Notes under the pieces: generated by a model
Seen by the model: only the letters and a program-made list of their open reading frames with translations
Told to the model about the DNA's origin: nothing
Database searches by the model: none
Made by a program: the position numbers and the translations under genes
Assembly (NCBI GenBank): GCA_029866025.1
Contig: JARXAD010000013.1
Span: 124,001-188,000 of the forward strand
Direction of reading: 5' to 3'
DNA: 64,000 nucleotides
Origin: Vampirovibrionales bacterium
GTDB taxonomy: Bacteria > Cyanobacteriota > Vampirovibrionia > Vampirovibrionales > Vampirovibrionaceae
In this document: positions 1 through 9,665 of the stretch, in pieces
How positions within the stretch are numbered: position 1 is the first letter of the stretch
How the letters are laid out: the number at the start of each line of letters is the position of its first letter

Positions 1-1
1 A

Positions 2-451
2 TCCACGGCCTTTGCTTACTCTGCAAATGCCACAACGGATGATGATAAAAATGTGGTGGTAATTATTGGCGACCCTAATAGTCCAGAAACCAAAGATATG
101 GCTAAGGCTTTTGATAAAAACCGCAGTACAAATGCAGCCAAAATAAAAGTGTTTAAGCCCAATGAGATGGCTGCCGCTAAACAATTTATTACAAGTCAAG
201 GAACAGTAAATTCTAATGTAGCTATTGTAAATACCGCTAATGTGGAAGTTGATCCACTTGGTGGGGGTATAACCAAAGCAAACAATGCCAATCTATACAT
301 TATGAATGCTGCTAAAACGCAAAAAGAAGGTGTTACTAATGAGACTGATTTCCAAGACCTGATCGATCATGCCGGAACCACAGCAGTTAGTGGACACGTC
401 TCCGTAATTAACACCAGTTGTAATGGCACCGCGCTGTTAGATACTGACTAA
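2..451 (+). CDS. hypothetical protein, 5' partial (open to left edge of window)
   Basis: Frame of ORF 53..451 stays open upstream to base 2 (STAFAYSANATTDDDKNVVVIIGDPNSP...); no recognised family. Confidence 0.6.
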   Translation, partial: STAFAYSANATTDDDKNVVVIIGDPNSPETKDMAKAFDKNRSTNAAKIKVFKPNEMAAAKQFITSQGTVNSNVAIVNTANVEVDPLGGGITKANNANLYIMNAAKTQKEGVTNETDFQDLIDHAGTTAVSGHVSVINTSCNGTALLDTD

Positions 452-470
452 TAAGACTTTTTTCACCTAA

Positions 471-508
471 AAAAGCCCCCGGCTCGTGTTATCGAATCGG
501 GGGCTTTT
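471..508. terminator. bidirectional intrinsic terminator
   Basis: AAAAGCCCCC...GGGGGCTTTT inverted repeat between convergent genes. Confidence 0.8.
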
Positions 509-520
509 GGTTCGGTTAAC

Positions 521-1432
521 TTACTTACCAGCTTTGGCAGTGCGTTTGCCTTTGGTGGCCGTCTTTGCCTTGGGGGCTACTTTTTTACCCACGGCTTTGG
601 TGGTTTTTTTAGTGGCCACACGGGCGGCTACTTTTTTAGTGGCTGTCTTGGCCATTGTTTTTAGGGGGGTTACTGCTTTTTTACCTTTGGCCGTCACTTT
701 TTTGGCGGTGGCTTTAACGGCTTTGGTTACTTTTTTAGTGGTTTTGGCGGTGGCTTTGCTCACCTTTTTCCCGGCTTTGGTCGCTGTTTTTACGCCTGTC
801 TTCAAGGTGGATTTTAAATCGTTGTGGGTCACCAACTTGAGGGTTTTGACCACGTTGGCCACTTGGCTCTTCACGGTGGTTTCAATTTGTTTTTCAATGG
901 CTTTGCGTTGCTTTTTTACCAGCTGAGCAATATCGTTACCAAATTTTTGGGCTTGGCCTTTGGGAAAATTTTCTTTTTCCACCAAGTGTTTTACTTGTTG
1001 GTCTACCAGCTTTTTCATGGCTTGGGTGGTGTGCACCGCAGCGCCAAAACCAATCAATAATCCGCGTTTTACCAGTTCGGTAACGGGTTGGGCCGATGGT
1101 TTGCCAGAGGCTTTGGTGGCTCCTTTAGTGACCGCTTTTTTAGAAACAACTTTACCGGCCACTTTGGCAGGACGTCCACGCTTGGTGCTGCTGGCTTTAA
1201 CGGTGGCTTTGACTGTTTTGGCAGTGGTTTTTTTAGTGGTGGTTTTGGCGGCTGCTTTTTTAGGAGCGATTTTTTTGGTGGTCTTGGTGGTGGCTTTGAT
1301 TTTTTTGTCAGTGGTTTTTTTGACAACAGCTTTGGCTACTTTTTTAGGGGCTGCTTTTTTAATGGGAGAAGGCGAAGCACTGGGGGTGGACTCGGGCGTG
1401 GGCTGAGACTCATCCATCTTCATTAGAGACAT
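521..1432 (-). CDS. phasin/PhaF-like protein with histone H1-like Lys/Ala/Pro/Thr-rich tails
   Basis: Start reassigned to Met at 1432 (upstream AAAGGAG RBS); low-complexity KKAAPKK/AKTTKK arms flank an amphipathic central segment (LLIGFGAAVHTTQAMKKLVDQQVKHLVEK...). Confidence 0.65.
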   Translation of the reverse strand: MSLMKMDESQPTPESTPSASPSPIKKAAPKKVAKAVVKKTTDKKIKATTKTTKKIAPKKAAAKTTTKKTTAKTVKATVKASSTKRGRPAKVAGKVVSKKAVTKGATKASGKPSAQPVTELVKRGLLIGFGAAVHTTQAMKKLVDQQVKHLVEKENFPKGQAQKFGNDIAQLVKKQRKAIEKQIETTVKSQVANVVKTLKLVTHNDLKSTLKTGVKTATKAGKKVSKATAKTTKKVTKAVKATAKKVTAKGKKAVTPLKTMAKTATKKVAARVATKKTTKAVGKKVAPKAKTATKGKRTAKAGK

Positions 1433-1786
1433 GAAACACTCCTTTGTGGGCAACGTACAAAACACGTGAATAAACGAAAACATCGACAAAAAATAGTTTA
1501 AAGGGAAAAATCCATTTCGTGAAGCCTCTTTAGACAAGGCTTTTAAATGATCATGAAAAATACACGCCCATCATTATCCTTATTTTGCTGGGCAAGTTTG
1601 TAATGCGTGGCGAAAGTCCACTAATTGATGGAGGCCACGGCGGCTCTAAACGCGTGGGGTTCCATTGGGTAATGGAGTTTAAACGTAGCCAAAAACGCTA
1701 TGGTGGCAGTGGGGTTTTATACAACATCACCCTTTGCTATTACCTACTTCGGCCATCATTCAGTCACACACGACGGGAAAAAAACT

Positions 1787-2116
1787 GTGGGCCTCGCCGC
1801 CAGTCAGTCTCGCTACCTATCGCTTACCGCACGTAAAAGCGATTTGGAATTAACCGGTCAGCAAATCAACCAAGGTCGGTTGCAGCTGGCTAACCTTACC
1901 AATGATTTATTCAATACGGCCACAACCCTCGATCCCGATTCCGATGAAGCCGTTAAAATCCAATTGAGAATTAATAGTCTTCAAAAGCTGGATCAAACCC
2001 TGGAGCTTCAATTGCGCCGAGTGGATACCCAGCAAAATGCCATTGCCACCGAGCTGGATGCGGTGAAGAAGGTGATTGATAAAAACATCGATCTCACCTT
2101 TAAAGTATTTGCCTAA
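1787..2116 (+). CDS. hypothetical protein (GLAASQSRYLSLTARKSDLE...), coiled-coil-like
   Basis: ORF 1700..2116; probable GTG start at 1787. Confidence 0.5.
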   Translation: MGLAASQSRYLSLTARKSDLELTGQQINQGRLQLANLTNDLFNTATTLDPDSDEAVKIQLRINSLQKLDQTLELQLRRVDTQQNAIATELDAVKKVIDKNIDLTFKVFA

Positions 2117-2158
2117 CGGCCAAAGGCCGTTTCGTAATAATTGGATCGTCGAAGATAA

Positions 2159-2331
2159 GGGGACATAATCGGTCGAGCGATGCTATGCGAGGGTGGGGCT
2201 AGCTGACGTTAAGTTCTCCGCCAAATGACCGATACCTAGGGAAAGGATTAGGTGTGCCGTTCATGGGCACCGGGTTGCAATGCTTACCCAGCAACTTACC
2301 CTACTCCTAACCTCTCGGCGCCATCGTCCCC
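2159..2331 (+). ncRNA. candidate structured RNA, family unidentified
   Basis: Non-coding gap with nested complementary arms: GGGGAC/GTCCCC, ATCGGTC/GACCGAT, GGTGGGG/CTCCGCC, GTTGC/GCAAC; followed by TTTTTT. Confidence 0.3.
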
Positions 2332-2354
2332 ACTCATTGGATTTTTTACTGGCA

Positions 2355-3277
2355 TGAGTTACAAAAACGACAGCTTTCTCGTCATCCTCGATAAATATTC
2401 GACGGCCAGTTCGGCTGCCAAAGCCGATTTGTTTGAGACCTACGATCGCATTCGCGATTTAACGGCGTCGGGCAATGCCATGGGTGGCGGCGGTACGGGC
2501 AAGTTTTTTGGGGTGCTCACCAATTTGGCCAAAATGTTTGGCTCTTCTGCTTTTAACCCCACCATGGGCAACGAATCCATGACGGTACCGGGTACCAGCT
2601 ATTACAGCCCCATTTCCGGCGGAACCGGTATTGTACCCGGTGGCCAAGCGTCTTTTGGGCTCTCACCCTTTGGTCAACTCCCAGGTTTTCCTACCGGTGC
2701 TGCTGCTAATATTGGCGGCTTGTCGGGTATTTTTGCAGGGGGTGCTGCGGGTCTTAACTCGGCTCCTGTGGTATGGCTGCCCACGGGTTCTCAATCCCTC
2801 TCTCCGGCCAATTTGGGTATCGAAGACACGTCACGTTTTCCTGTGGGTATGGCCCAAGGTATGATGGGCGGCGGTTATTTTGCAGGGGGCGCTAGCCCTT
2901 TGGGCAGTTTGGCAACGGCCGGTTCTTTGGGTGCTGGCGCGGCTGCCGGTGCGGGTATGGGCCGTAACTGGGTAATGCCAGCCGCAGGCATTGTGAGCGG
3001 TATTGGTGGATTATTGACGACTCTTGGCCCGTTTTTTGGTCCCTTTGGTTTGGCCGCAGCCGCTGGGGGTGCCTTGATGAACGGCGCTGCCGGTGCAGTG
3101 CTTTCTTCGTACCAGTCCGTTAGTAACCGAATTTTGGTGAATGCTGACACTATTTTAAGCAACCGCGTTAAAAACCTCGAAACCACCATCAAGCAACTCG
3201 ACGCCCAAAATGACATTGTCAAAAAGCTCATGAAGGAATACATCGACGGCGAGAAAAAAGCCCTCGACAACCTCTAG
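2355..3277 (+). CDS. hypothetical Gly/Ala-rich protein
   Basis: ORF 2252..3277; first plausible Met (MSYKNDSFLVILDKYS) at 2355. Confidence 0.55.
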
Positions 3278-3452
3278 GCCCCAAAGCGGCCCTCTTATAT
3301 TTGGATCATTTTTTACTTCGTTTGTTTTTGGTTTTATCGGCATCGTCGGCTTTGTATACTGGCTTATCGGATACTTTTTTAATGCTTGGTTTTTTTCTGT
3401 CGTCATCAAACACGTTGTTACTTAAAACACCTTTTTAGGATGTTAACTCCCT

Positions 3453-3707
3453 GTGGCCACTGCCCCTCGCTGGAACGACCCCACCCTCCAAGCCACCATG
3501 CTTAGCCAAACCGTTCGCCCTAAAGAATGGGCTTTAGCGATGCTGGCCGAAATTATCAATCGGGTGACGGTGTTTTTTCGCCTGCAAAAAAACCTAACCG
3601 CCTGCAAAGTGCGTATTACCGATTTGCAAGCCCGCAACCAGCGCATTGAAGACTACATGGCGGCCCATCATGTGAAAGACGGCCAAAAAATAAACTGGCT
3701 TCGCTAG
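3453..3707 (+). CDS. hypothetical small protein, C-terminal coiled-coil-like
   Basis: 84 aa ORF followed by a terminator hairpin. Confidence 0.5.
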   Translation: MATAPRWNDPTLQATMLSQTVRPKEWALAMLAEIINRVTVFFRLQKNLTACKVRITDLQARNQRIEDYMAAHHVKDGQKINWLR

Positions 3708-3714
3708 CCGCTAA

Positions 3715-3733
3715 CCCCCAAGGGGGCTTTTAT
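3715..3733 (+). terminator. intrinsic terminator
   Basis: CCCCCAAGGGGGCTTTTATT directly after ORF stop. Confidence 0.6.
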
Positions 3734-3794
3734 TACAAAAATCATGGGTGCGATTTTAAAACGGTTGGTTTTCGTGTTTTTAATGAGTGCTTCA

Positions 3795-4343
3795 TTAATA
3801 CTGCTGAAATAACAGTGGTCGATAGCTGAGGGTGTTGGTTTGAAACAACCTGTTGTTAAAAGGCATGCGGGCCAAAGCTTTTGGCGCTGGCATTAGGGCT
3901 ATTGTTAGGCCGTCATTCCGTCTTGCGATGTTATTGGTAGGCTGAAACCACCGTTGTGTCATCCACTCTGCCAAGCGTTTGGCCCCAAACCCAGAATAGG
4001 TTGACGCCAAGATGCAGCCAATGGCTGTGGATACCAACCCCACCCGTTTGGGTGTCCATGGGTGGGCCCACCGTTGGGTGGCTTTTGCTAGCCCGAACTG
4101 AACGGATGGCGTGATGACTAAAAAAATGCCCCAGCCCACGGCATAAGCGGCTAAATCTCGAATGGAAAGCATCAAACGGTCGTGAAATGGACGTTTTTGG
4201 TCGTCTAAAAAACGAAACAGTGGCACACACACCGTAGGAATGCCCCATGCCATGAGCACAGCAGGAGTAGTGGCCGGGCTGGTTTTAATGGCCCGCCAAA
4301 GTGGCTTGATGGTGTTCCATAATCTCATCATCATAAGAAACAA
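3795..4343 (-). CDS. hypothetical membrane protein
   Basis: 182 aa ORF with several hydrophobic segments; start (TTG 4343 or a downstream ATG) uncertain. Confidence 0.5.
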   Translation of the reverse strand: MFLMMMRLWNTIKPLWRAIKTSPATTPAVLMAWGIPTVCVPLFRFLDDQKRPFHDRLMLSIRDLAAYAVGWGIFLVITPSVQFGLAKATQRWAHPWTPKRVGLVSTAIGCILASTYSGFGAKRLAEWMTQRWFQPTNNIARRNDGLTIALMPAPKALARMPFNNRLFQTNTLSYRPLLFQQY

Positions 4344-4365
4344 GGTTGACGTTAACGTAAACCTT
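4342..4365. promoter_or_regulatory. operator-like palindrome, copy 1
   Basis: AAGGTTGACGTTAACGTAAACCTT, near-perfect palindrome. Confidence 0.55.
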
Positions 4366-4399
4366 GTGGGTGAAAAAGAAAGGGCAAGTACAATATAAG

Positions 4400-4417
4400 G
4401 TTGACGTTAACGTCAAC
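4400..4417. promoter_or_regulatory. operator-like palindrome, copy 2
   Basis: GTTGACGTTAACGTCAAC, perfect 18-bp palindrome sharing its core with copy 1. Confidence 0.6.
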
Positions 4418-4489
4418 TATATCAAAAACACGAGTGTCAGTTGTACCGATTGGTATAAAGAATCATGGCGTGTTCAGGACAACACGCTA

Positions 4490-5620
4490 TCAAGTGTCTA
4501 GCCATAGGCCAAAGGGATCGGGAATGGAGACTCGAGTGGTGCCCTTTTCCGTAATGATTTGAGAAATATACTGTGCTGGAGTCACGTCAAAGCCTGGGTT
4601 CCAAAAGCGAACAGGTACTGGGTAGTCGCCATAAGGGTCAGTGATTTCATTAGAGCAGCGCTCTTCAATCTCAATGGTGCTGCCGTCGGGTAGCTCTGGA
4701 TCAATGGTAGATAAAGGAGCTACCACGTAAAAGGGTATGTTATGGACATACGCTGATAATGCATGGCTGTAGGTGCCAATTTTATTAGCGGTATCGCCAT
4801 TACGGGCAATGCGGTCGGCACCCACCAGCACGGCATCAATGCCGCCTTGGCGCATCAGGCTGGCCACCATGTTGTCACTCACTAAGGTTACGGGGATGCC
4901 ATCCCGGTAAAGCTCCCAAGCCGTGAGTTTGGCGCCTTGCAAGCGGGGGCGGGTTTCGCTGGCCACCACCTTTAGGGTGGGGTCTGCGGCAAACAAACTA
5001 CGAATGACCCCCAGTGCCGTACCATACCCGCCGGTGGCAAGCGCCCCTGCGTTGCAGTGGGTAAGGATGGTGGCCCCTTTGGGCAAGTGCTGTTGCAATA
5101 AGGCGGCTCCATGGGCGCCCATGGCTTTACACGCGGCTATATCTTCGGTGTGGATGGCGTTGGCTTCCGCTGTGATGGCCTCAAATAGGCTTTGTTTATT
5201 GGCACTGTCCCAACCGTTTAAGTGGTTGGTTTGGGCCTGGGTAAAGGCCAACATTCGGTCTACGGCCCACATGAGGTTGACGGCCGTGGGGCGAGTAGCG
5301 CGGAGTGTGGCGGCATCGGCGGTAAAGGCCTGCCAAAAGTCTCCCTTGGTGGGCGATGTATTGGACACCAAATGCTCGTAAGCGCTAAGCACCAACCCAT
5401 ACGCCGCGGCAATGCCAATAGCGGGGGCACCGCGCACAATCATGGTGGTAATGGCGTTGGCCATGGCTGCCACGGTACGGATGCGCACCGTTACTTCCTG
5501 CGCGGGTAGCAGGCGCTGGTCCCACAGCACCACCGTGGGCGATTGTTCACCGGTTTGGGCGGCTTCATCCCACCACAGGGGGGTGAGAGCTTGGGTGGGG
5601 CGTTGGAGTGTTGCTGTCAT
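4490..5620 (-). CDS. mtnA: S-methyl-5-thioribose-1-phosphate isomerase
   Basis: GAPAIGIAAAYGL, NAGALATGGYGTALGVIR, ETRPRLQGAKLTAWEL, GADRIARNGDTANKIGTY motifs; start MTATLQ at 5620. Confidence 0.93.
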   Translation of the reverse strand: MTATLQRPTQALTPLWWDEAAQTGEQSPTVVLWDQRLLPAQEVTVRIRTVAAMANAITTMIVRGAPAIGIAAAYGLVLSAYEHLVSNTSPTKGDFWQAFTADAATLRATRPTAVNLMWAVDRMLAFTQAQTNHLNGWDSANKQSLFEAITAEANAIHTEDIAACKAMGAHGAALLQQHLPKGATILTHCNAGALATGGYGTALGVIRSLFAADPTLKVVASETRPRLQGAKLTAWELYRDGIPVTLVSDNMVASLMRQGGIDAVLVGADRIARNGDTANKIGTYSHALSAYVHNIPFYVVAPLSTIDPELPDGSTIEIEERCSNEITDPYGDYPVPVRFWNPGFDVTPAQYISQIITEKGTTRVSIPDPFGLWLDT

Positions 5621-5787
5621 AGAAAGAAGTCCACGAGGGGGGAAAATGATAGTGTTACTGTAGCGCAAAGGCAAACGCCCCCAAAGCCTTATTATGATAG
5701 ACGTTATCGGTAGGCTTTTTCGCTGAGGGGTCAGCCCCCAGCAAGCTGGACTTAATAAATTAGCAAGTAGCGTAAAATATCTGTAAC

Positions 5788-5820
5788 TTTAGGAACTTAC
5801 TCATTGTGTAGGTTCCTAAA
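5788..5820. repeat. intergenic inverted repeat
   Basis: TTTAGGAAC/GTTCCTAAA 9-bp perfect arms. Confidence 0.55.
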
Positions 5821-5973
5821 CACGCATAGCTTGGCTCTCAAACAGGCGTTATTAGGCTAATGCTAACGCATGGTAAGCCCAACAACCCGCCCTCTCCCAC
5901 GGCATCTTGTTTAAAAGGGCCATTGGTTATAAAGCGCTAGAGAGTTAAAAAACGTTTTTGTTACAAAGGGTAC

Positions 5974-7575
5974 TTACTTGCCTTGCAAAAAGCCGGGCAA
6001 ATCCAGCAAGCTGCGGGCGGCATCGGCCAGCGAGGACTTGCGCTCCGGCTCGGCAGCCGGTTTTCGTTGCGGGGCTGTGGCAGGCATGGCGGCAAAGCGA
6101 GGATCCGCAGGACCACCGCTCAAAGGCTGTCCCAAAGGTTGTTGAGACTGTTGCGCTTGCTGAGAACCATACCCAGCATAAGCCGGTTGTTGTTGGGGCA
6201 CCGAGTAACCGCCCACACGCTCAGGACCGGAACGTTCGGGCATCACGGGGGTAGGCATACCGGCGTTGGCAGCGCCCAAGGCGGCTGGGGCGTAGCGGTA
6301 GCCGGCATCAAAGGGGGTTTGCACACCAAAGCGGCTAGCCGCAGCGGCTTGCTGGTTTTTGAGCTGGAATCCGGTAGCAATAACCGTAATTTGTAGCTCG
6401 CCTTGCAGGCGCTCATCAATCACCGAGCCAAAGATGATGTTGGCATCTTTGTCCACGTGGCTGTAGATGACATCGGCGGCTTCGTTCACTTCGTGCAGGG
6501 TCATATCGGGGCCACCCGTCACGTTAAAGATGACGCCACTGGCGCCTTCAATGGATGTTTCGAGCAGGGGCGAATTGATGGCCATTTGGGCGGCTTCAAT
6601 GGCGCGGCCTTCGCCGGCGGCCATGCCCACACCCATAATGGCGCTGCCAGCGTGGTTCATGACGGCTTTTACATCGGCAAAGTCCACGTTAATAAGGCCA
6701 GGGATGGTAATGATGTCGCTAATCCCTTGCACACCGCGCATCAGCACGTCATCGGCAATGCGGAACGCTTCCTGCATGGACGTGCGACGATCCACCACTT
6801 CCAACAACTTGTCGTTGGGGATGACGATGAGGGTGTCAACGGCTTCGGCAATGGCTTCTAGGCCACTGACGGCTTGTTGCTGACGACGACGACCTTCAAA
6901 GCCAAAGGGCTTGGTCACAATCCCAACAGTGAGGGCGCCCAAGTCGCGGGCAATATCGGCTACTACAGCAGCAGCGCCGGTGCCGGTTCCACCGCCCATC
7001 CCGGCGGTAATAAACACCATGTCGGCGCCTTCAAGAGCGGCCATAATGTCGTCACGGCTTTCTTCGGCAGCTTTTTGGCCAATGGCAGGGTTACCGCCAG
7101 CGCCTAATCCGCGTGTAATTTTTTGCCCAATTTGCAAACGTTTGGGTGTGGCGGCCATTTCCAACACTTGGGCGTCGGTGTTCATCACCCAAAACTCAAT
7201 GTTGCTCATCCCGTGGGCAATCATTCGGTTGACGGCGTTACCGCCGCCACCGCCCACGCCTACCACCTTAATATTGGCCATGAGGTGATTGGGTTCTTGA
7301 GGAAAACCGTGTTGAGACTGTTGTTGAGGGTTGGACATGGAGGGCTCCGGGGATTGAGGCGGTAACGAAGAAGGTAAAGACTGAAGGGGTGCTGAAACAG
7401 CGGGTAAAATATTGTCTGCTAGGCGGTCTGACAGGTTGTCGGGAGGCAGTGTGCCGTCTGGATTGGGGAATAACTGCGGGAAACGAGACGATAGGGACGG
7501 TTGAAAGGGCGTCTCGCTATTGTGATGAGCTCCTTTCGTATTCTTTGGATTGGCGGGCGGTTGTGGCTCCGTCAT
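5974..7575 (-). CDS. ftsZ: cell division protein FtsZ with ~100-aa N-terminal extension
   Basis: [34 protein letters not shown] tubulin signature, C-terminal [11 protein letters not shown]. Confidence 0.97.
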   Translation of the reverse strand: MTEPQPPANPKNTKGAHHNSETPFQPSLSSRFPQLFPNPDGTLPPDNLSDRLADNILPAVSAPLQSLPSSLPPQSPEPSMSNPQQQSQHGFPQEPNHLMANIKVVGVGGGGGNAVNRMIAHGMSNIEFWVMNTDAQVLEMAATPKRLQIGQKITRGLGAGGNPAIGQKAAEESRDDIMAALEGADMVFITAGMGGGTGTGAAAVVADIARDLGALTVGIVTKPFGFEGRRRQQQAVSGLEAIAEAVDTLIVIPNDKLLEVVDRRTSMQEAFRIADDVLMRGVQGISDIITIPGLINVDFADVKAVMNHAGSAIMGVGMAAGEGRAIEAAQMAINSPLLETSIEGASGVIFNVTGGPDMTLHEVNEAADVIYSHVDKDANIIFGSVIDERLQGELQITVIATGFQLKNQQAAAASRFGVQTPFDAGYRYAPAALGAANAGMPTPVMPERSGPERVGGYSVPQQQPAYAGYGSQQAQQSQQPLGQPLSGGPADPRFAAMPATAPQRKPAAEPERKSSLADAARSLLDLPGFLQGK

Positions 7576-8045
7576 CGCGTGTGTTTCTTCCCTAATCAAC
7601 CAGACTTAGTCAATCAAACCTAATCAACCAAAAATTAAGTCAACCAATAAGCTACCCACTATAAAACCCAAGTCCTTATGATATTGGATCCTTGGGAGCA
7701 ACCTTTGGATAGCTTGCATCATTATGCTGGTGACCCCACGGTGATGCCAAGTAGAAATAGGGTTTCGGTACACGAACCGTAATATATGGTAACGATTGAC
7801 GCCAAAGGCTGGCAGCAAAGTACTGGCTTGGACCCATTCTATCCTTCATGTATAAAGTCAGAGCGTCTTCTCTCCACTTGGCCATGCGGGGTGAGGCATC
7901 GTTACGTTTCTTGAAGATTCCCTCCAAACACCCTATGCCCCAGCCTGCCTCCATAAGGTAGGATGGAGCTTTACTCCTCTCTTTTACGCCCTCCCCTTTT
8001 ATGAATCTCTTCCCACGCTTTAGGCCTTCATTGCTTTAGCCCCCT

Positions 8046-8969
8046 ATGCCACCCCTCACTCAAATCACTTTAGCCGATCTCAAGCAACAAGCCGACCGGC
8101 TGCCCAAAATGCCGGAAGTGGCGTTGCAGCTAAACCGGTTGTTGCACAATCCCAAGGCCAGCGCCGAATCCATTGGCAATGTGTTGCGCCTGGATAGCCG
8201 CATGACGGCAGAAGTGCTTCGACTCTGCAATTCAGCAGCTTATGGCCTTAAGCGCCGTATTTTAACAGTTAAAGAAGCCGTGGCCATGCTGGGTACCAAC
8301 GCCATTGTCAGTATGGTGTATGCCATTTTGTCCAAATCCACGCTGGATAAGCCCGTTAAAGGCTACGGGCTGGAAGCGGGACAATTGTTTAAAAGCGGGT
8401 TGACAGGTGCGGTGTACGCTAAACATTTGGCTAAAAAACTAAAAACTCCCGTGGATGGTGAATTGGCCTTTACGGGCGCCATTTTGCGAGATATTGGCAA
8501 GCTGTTACTGAGTGATTTTGTGGGCGAGCACTACCCTGTGATTGAAGCCTTGGCCCAGCGCGATGGCATTGGCTTTGCCGACGCTGAAAAAGCAGTGTTG
8601 GGCTTAAGCCATATTGAAGCAGGACACTACTTGGCCAAGTTGTGGGAATTGCCAGATCCGTTAGTGAAGTGCGTTCGCTATAAAAATCAGCCTTCGGCGC
8701 TGCCTAAAACCGACCCCTTTTACCGGGACACTTTTCCCTTAGTTACCAGTGTGCATTTGGCCGATTTGTTTACCAAAATGGCGGGTGTTGGTATTGGTGT
8801 GGATGGGCTAATGGTGGTGCCCGATGCTGCCGCCGTTGAATTGTTGCCGGTACTACTTACCGAGACGGGTGCGGATCACATAATGGCGGACTTGCTGGCC
8901 CTACAGCCCGCCATTGATGACCTGTTGGATTCCATTACCAAAGCAACCCATGGTGAGGGTAACCCATGA
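8046..8969 (+). CDS. HDOD domain-containing protein
   Basis: LPKMPEVALQLNRLL...LDSRMTAEVLRLCNSAAYGLKRRILTVKEAVAMLG, typical HDOD pattern. Confidence 0.88.
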   Translation: MPPLTQITLADLKQQADRLPKMPEVALQLNRLLHNPKASAESIGNVLRLDSRMTAEVLRLCNSAAYGLKRRILTVKEAVAMLGTNAIVSMVYAILSKSTLDKPVKGYGLEAGQLFKSGLTGAVYAKHLAKKLKTPVDGELAFTGAILRDIGKLLLSDFVGEHYPVIEALAQRDGIGFADAEKAVLGLSHIEAGHYLAKLWELPDPLVKCVRYKNQPSALPKTDPFYRDTFPLVTSVHLADLFTKMAGVGIGVDGLMVVPDAAAVELLPVLLTETGADHIMADLLALQPAIDDLLDSITKATHGEGNP

Positions 8970-9565
8970 CCCTTGCTGTGAACAATATACCCCCACCGTC
9001 CGGCGATTCGTCCTCTACCAAAGCCTTTGAGGGTGAGAGCTTGGTGGTTACCCCTGGGCAGATGGTAGTGGCTTCCACGCCCAATGTGTGCTTTAAGGTG
9101 GAGCGCCTAACCTCAGGCGTGGTGGTGGTGGCGTTGCCATCCGCAGCCATGCTCAGTGACGGTAAGGCTTTGTCGGGGATGGTTCATTGCTCATTGCCCG
9201 ATAGTACCTCCGTTTTAACGGCTGAAAACGCTTCCCGTGTGGTAGATGAAACCCATCGCCCCGAGTGGTTGTACGTGGATTGTGCGATTCCGGCACTGCT
9301 AGAAGCTTTAGAGTCTCAGGGTGGGGTGTTGGTCGATTTTCGGTGGATTGTTGCGGGGGGTGCCCAACCCTTTACCTTTGGGGGGGGCAATAACACCCTT
9401 AATATAGGCAGTCGTAATATTCAGGCCGTGCAAGCCTTGCTGGCTCAGCATGGGCTACCGGTGGTAGGAGAATCGGTGGGGAGCAACAAGGCCCGTACCT
9501 TGTATACCCAACCGGCAGGCGTTACGGTCCAGTTGTTGGGGGGGGAATCGGTCATACTTTTATAG
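8966..9565 (+). CDS. CheD-like protein, probable catalytically inactive homolog
   Basis: GMVHCSLPDS, GGAQPF, IGSRNIQAVQALLAQHGLPVVGESVGSNKART match CheD; LGSC motif is LTSG. Confidence 0.75.
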   Translation: MTLAVNNIPPPSGDSSSTKAFEGESLVVTPGQMVVASTPNVCFKVERLTSGVVVVALPSAAMLSDGKALSGMVHCSLPDSTSVLTAENASRVVDETHRPEWLYVDCAIPALLEALESQGGVLVDFRWIVAGGAQPFTFGGGNNTLNIGSRNIQAVQALLAQHGLPVVGESVGSNKARTLYTQPAGVTVQLLGGESVILL

Positions 9566-9665
9566 CCGTTCCCTTTGCGTCTCCTTCTGTAAGCCTTACC
9601 TTTGCGCTCCATACCCACCTATAATAATAGGCCTTCGTTCCTCTCCATTCGCCTTTTGTTTTGTG

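Noticed and set aside
486-1406. Long plus-strand ORFs opposite the Lys/Ala-rich gene (486..926, 960..1406, 1088..1426)
   Set aside because: Antisense translations of low-complexity coding sequence; repetitive hydrophobic or Phe/Gly-rich products with no independent start signals.
3301-3430. Possible tiny hydrophobic protein (GSFFTSFVFGFIGIVGFVYWLIGYFFNAWFFSVVIKHVVT)
   Set aside because: No in-frame ATG/GTG/TTG start with RBS found; composition alone is not enough.
7624-7954. Minus-strand ORFs 7624..7818 and 7676..7954
   Set aside because: Mutually overlapping, no recognisable sequence, no convincing RBS.
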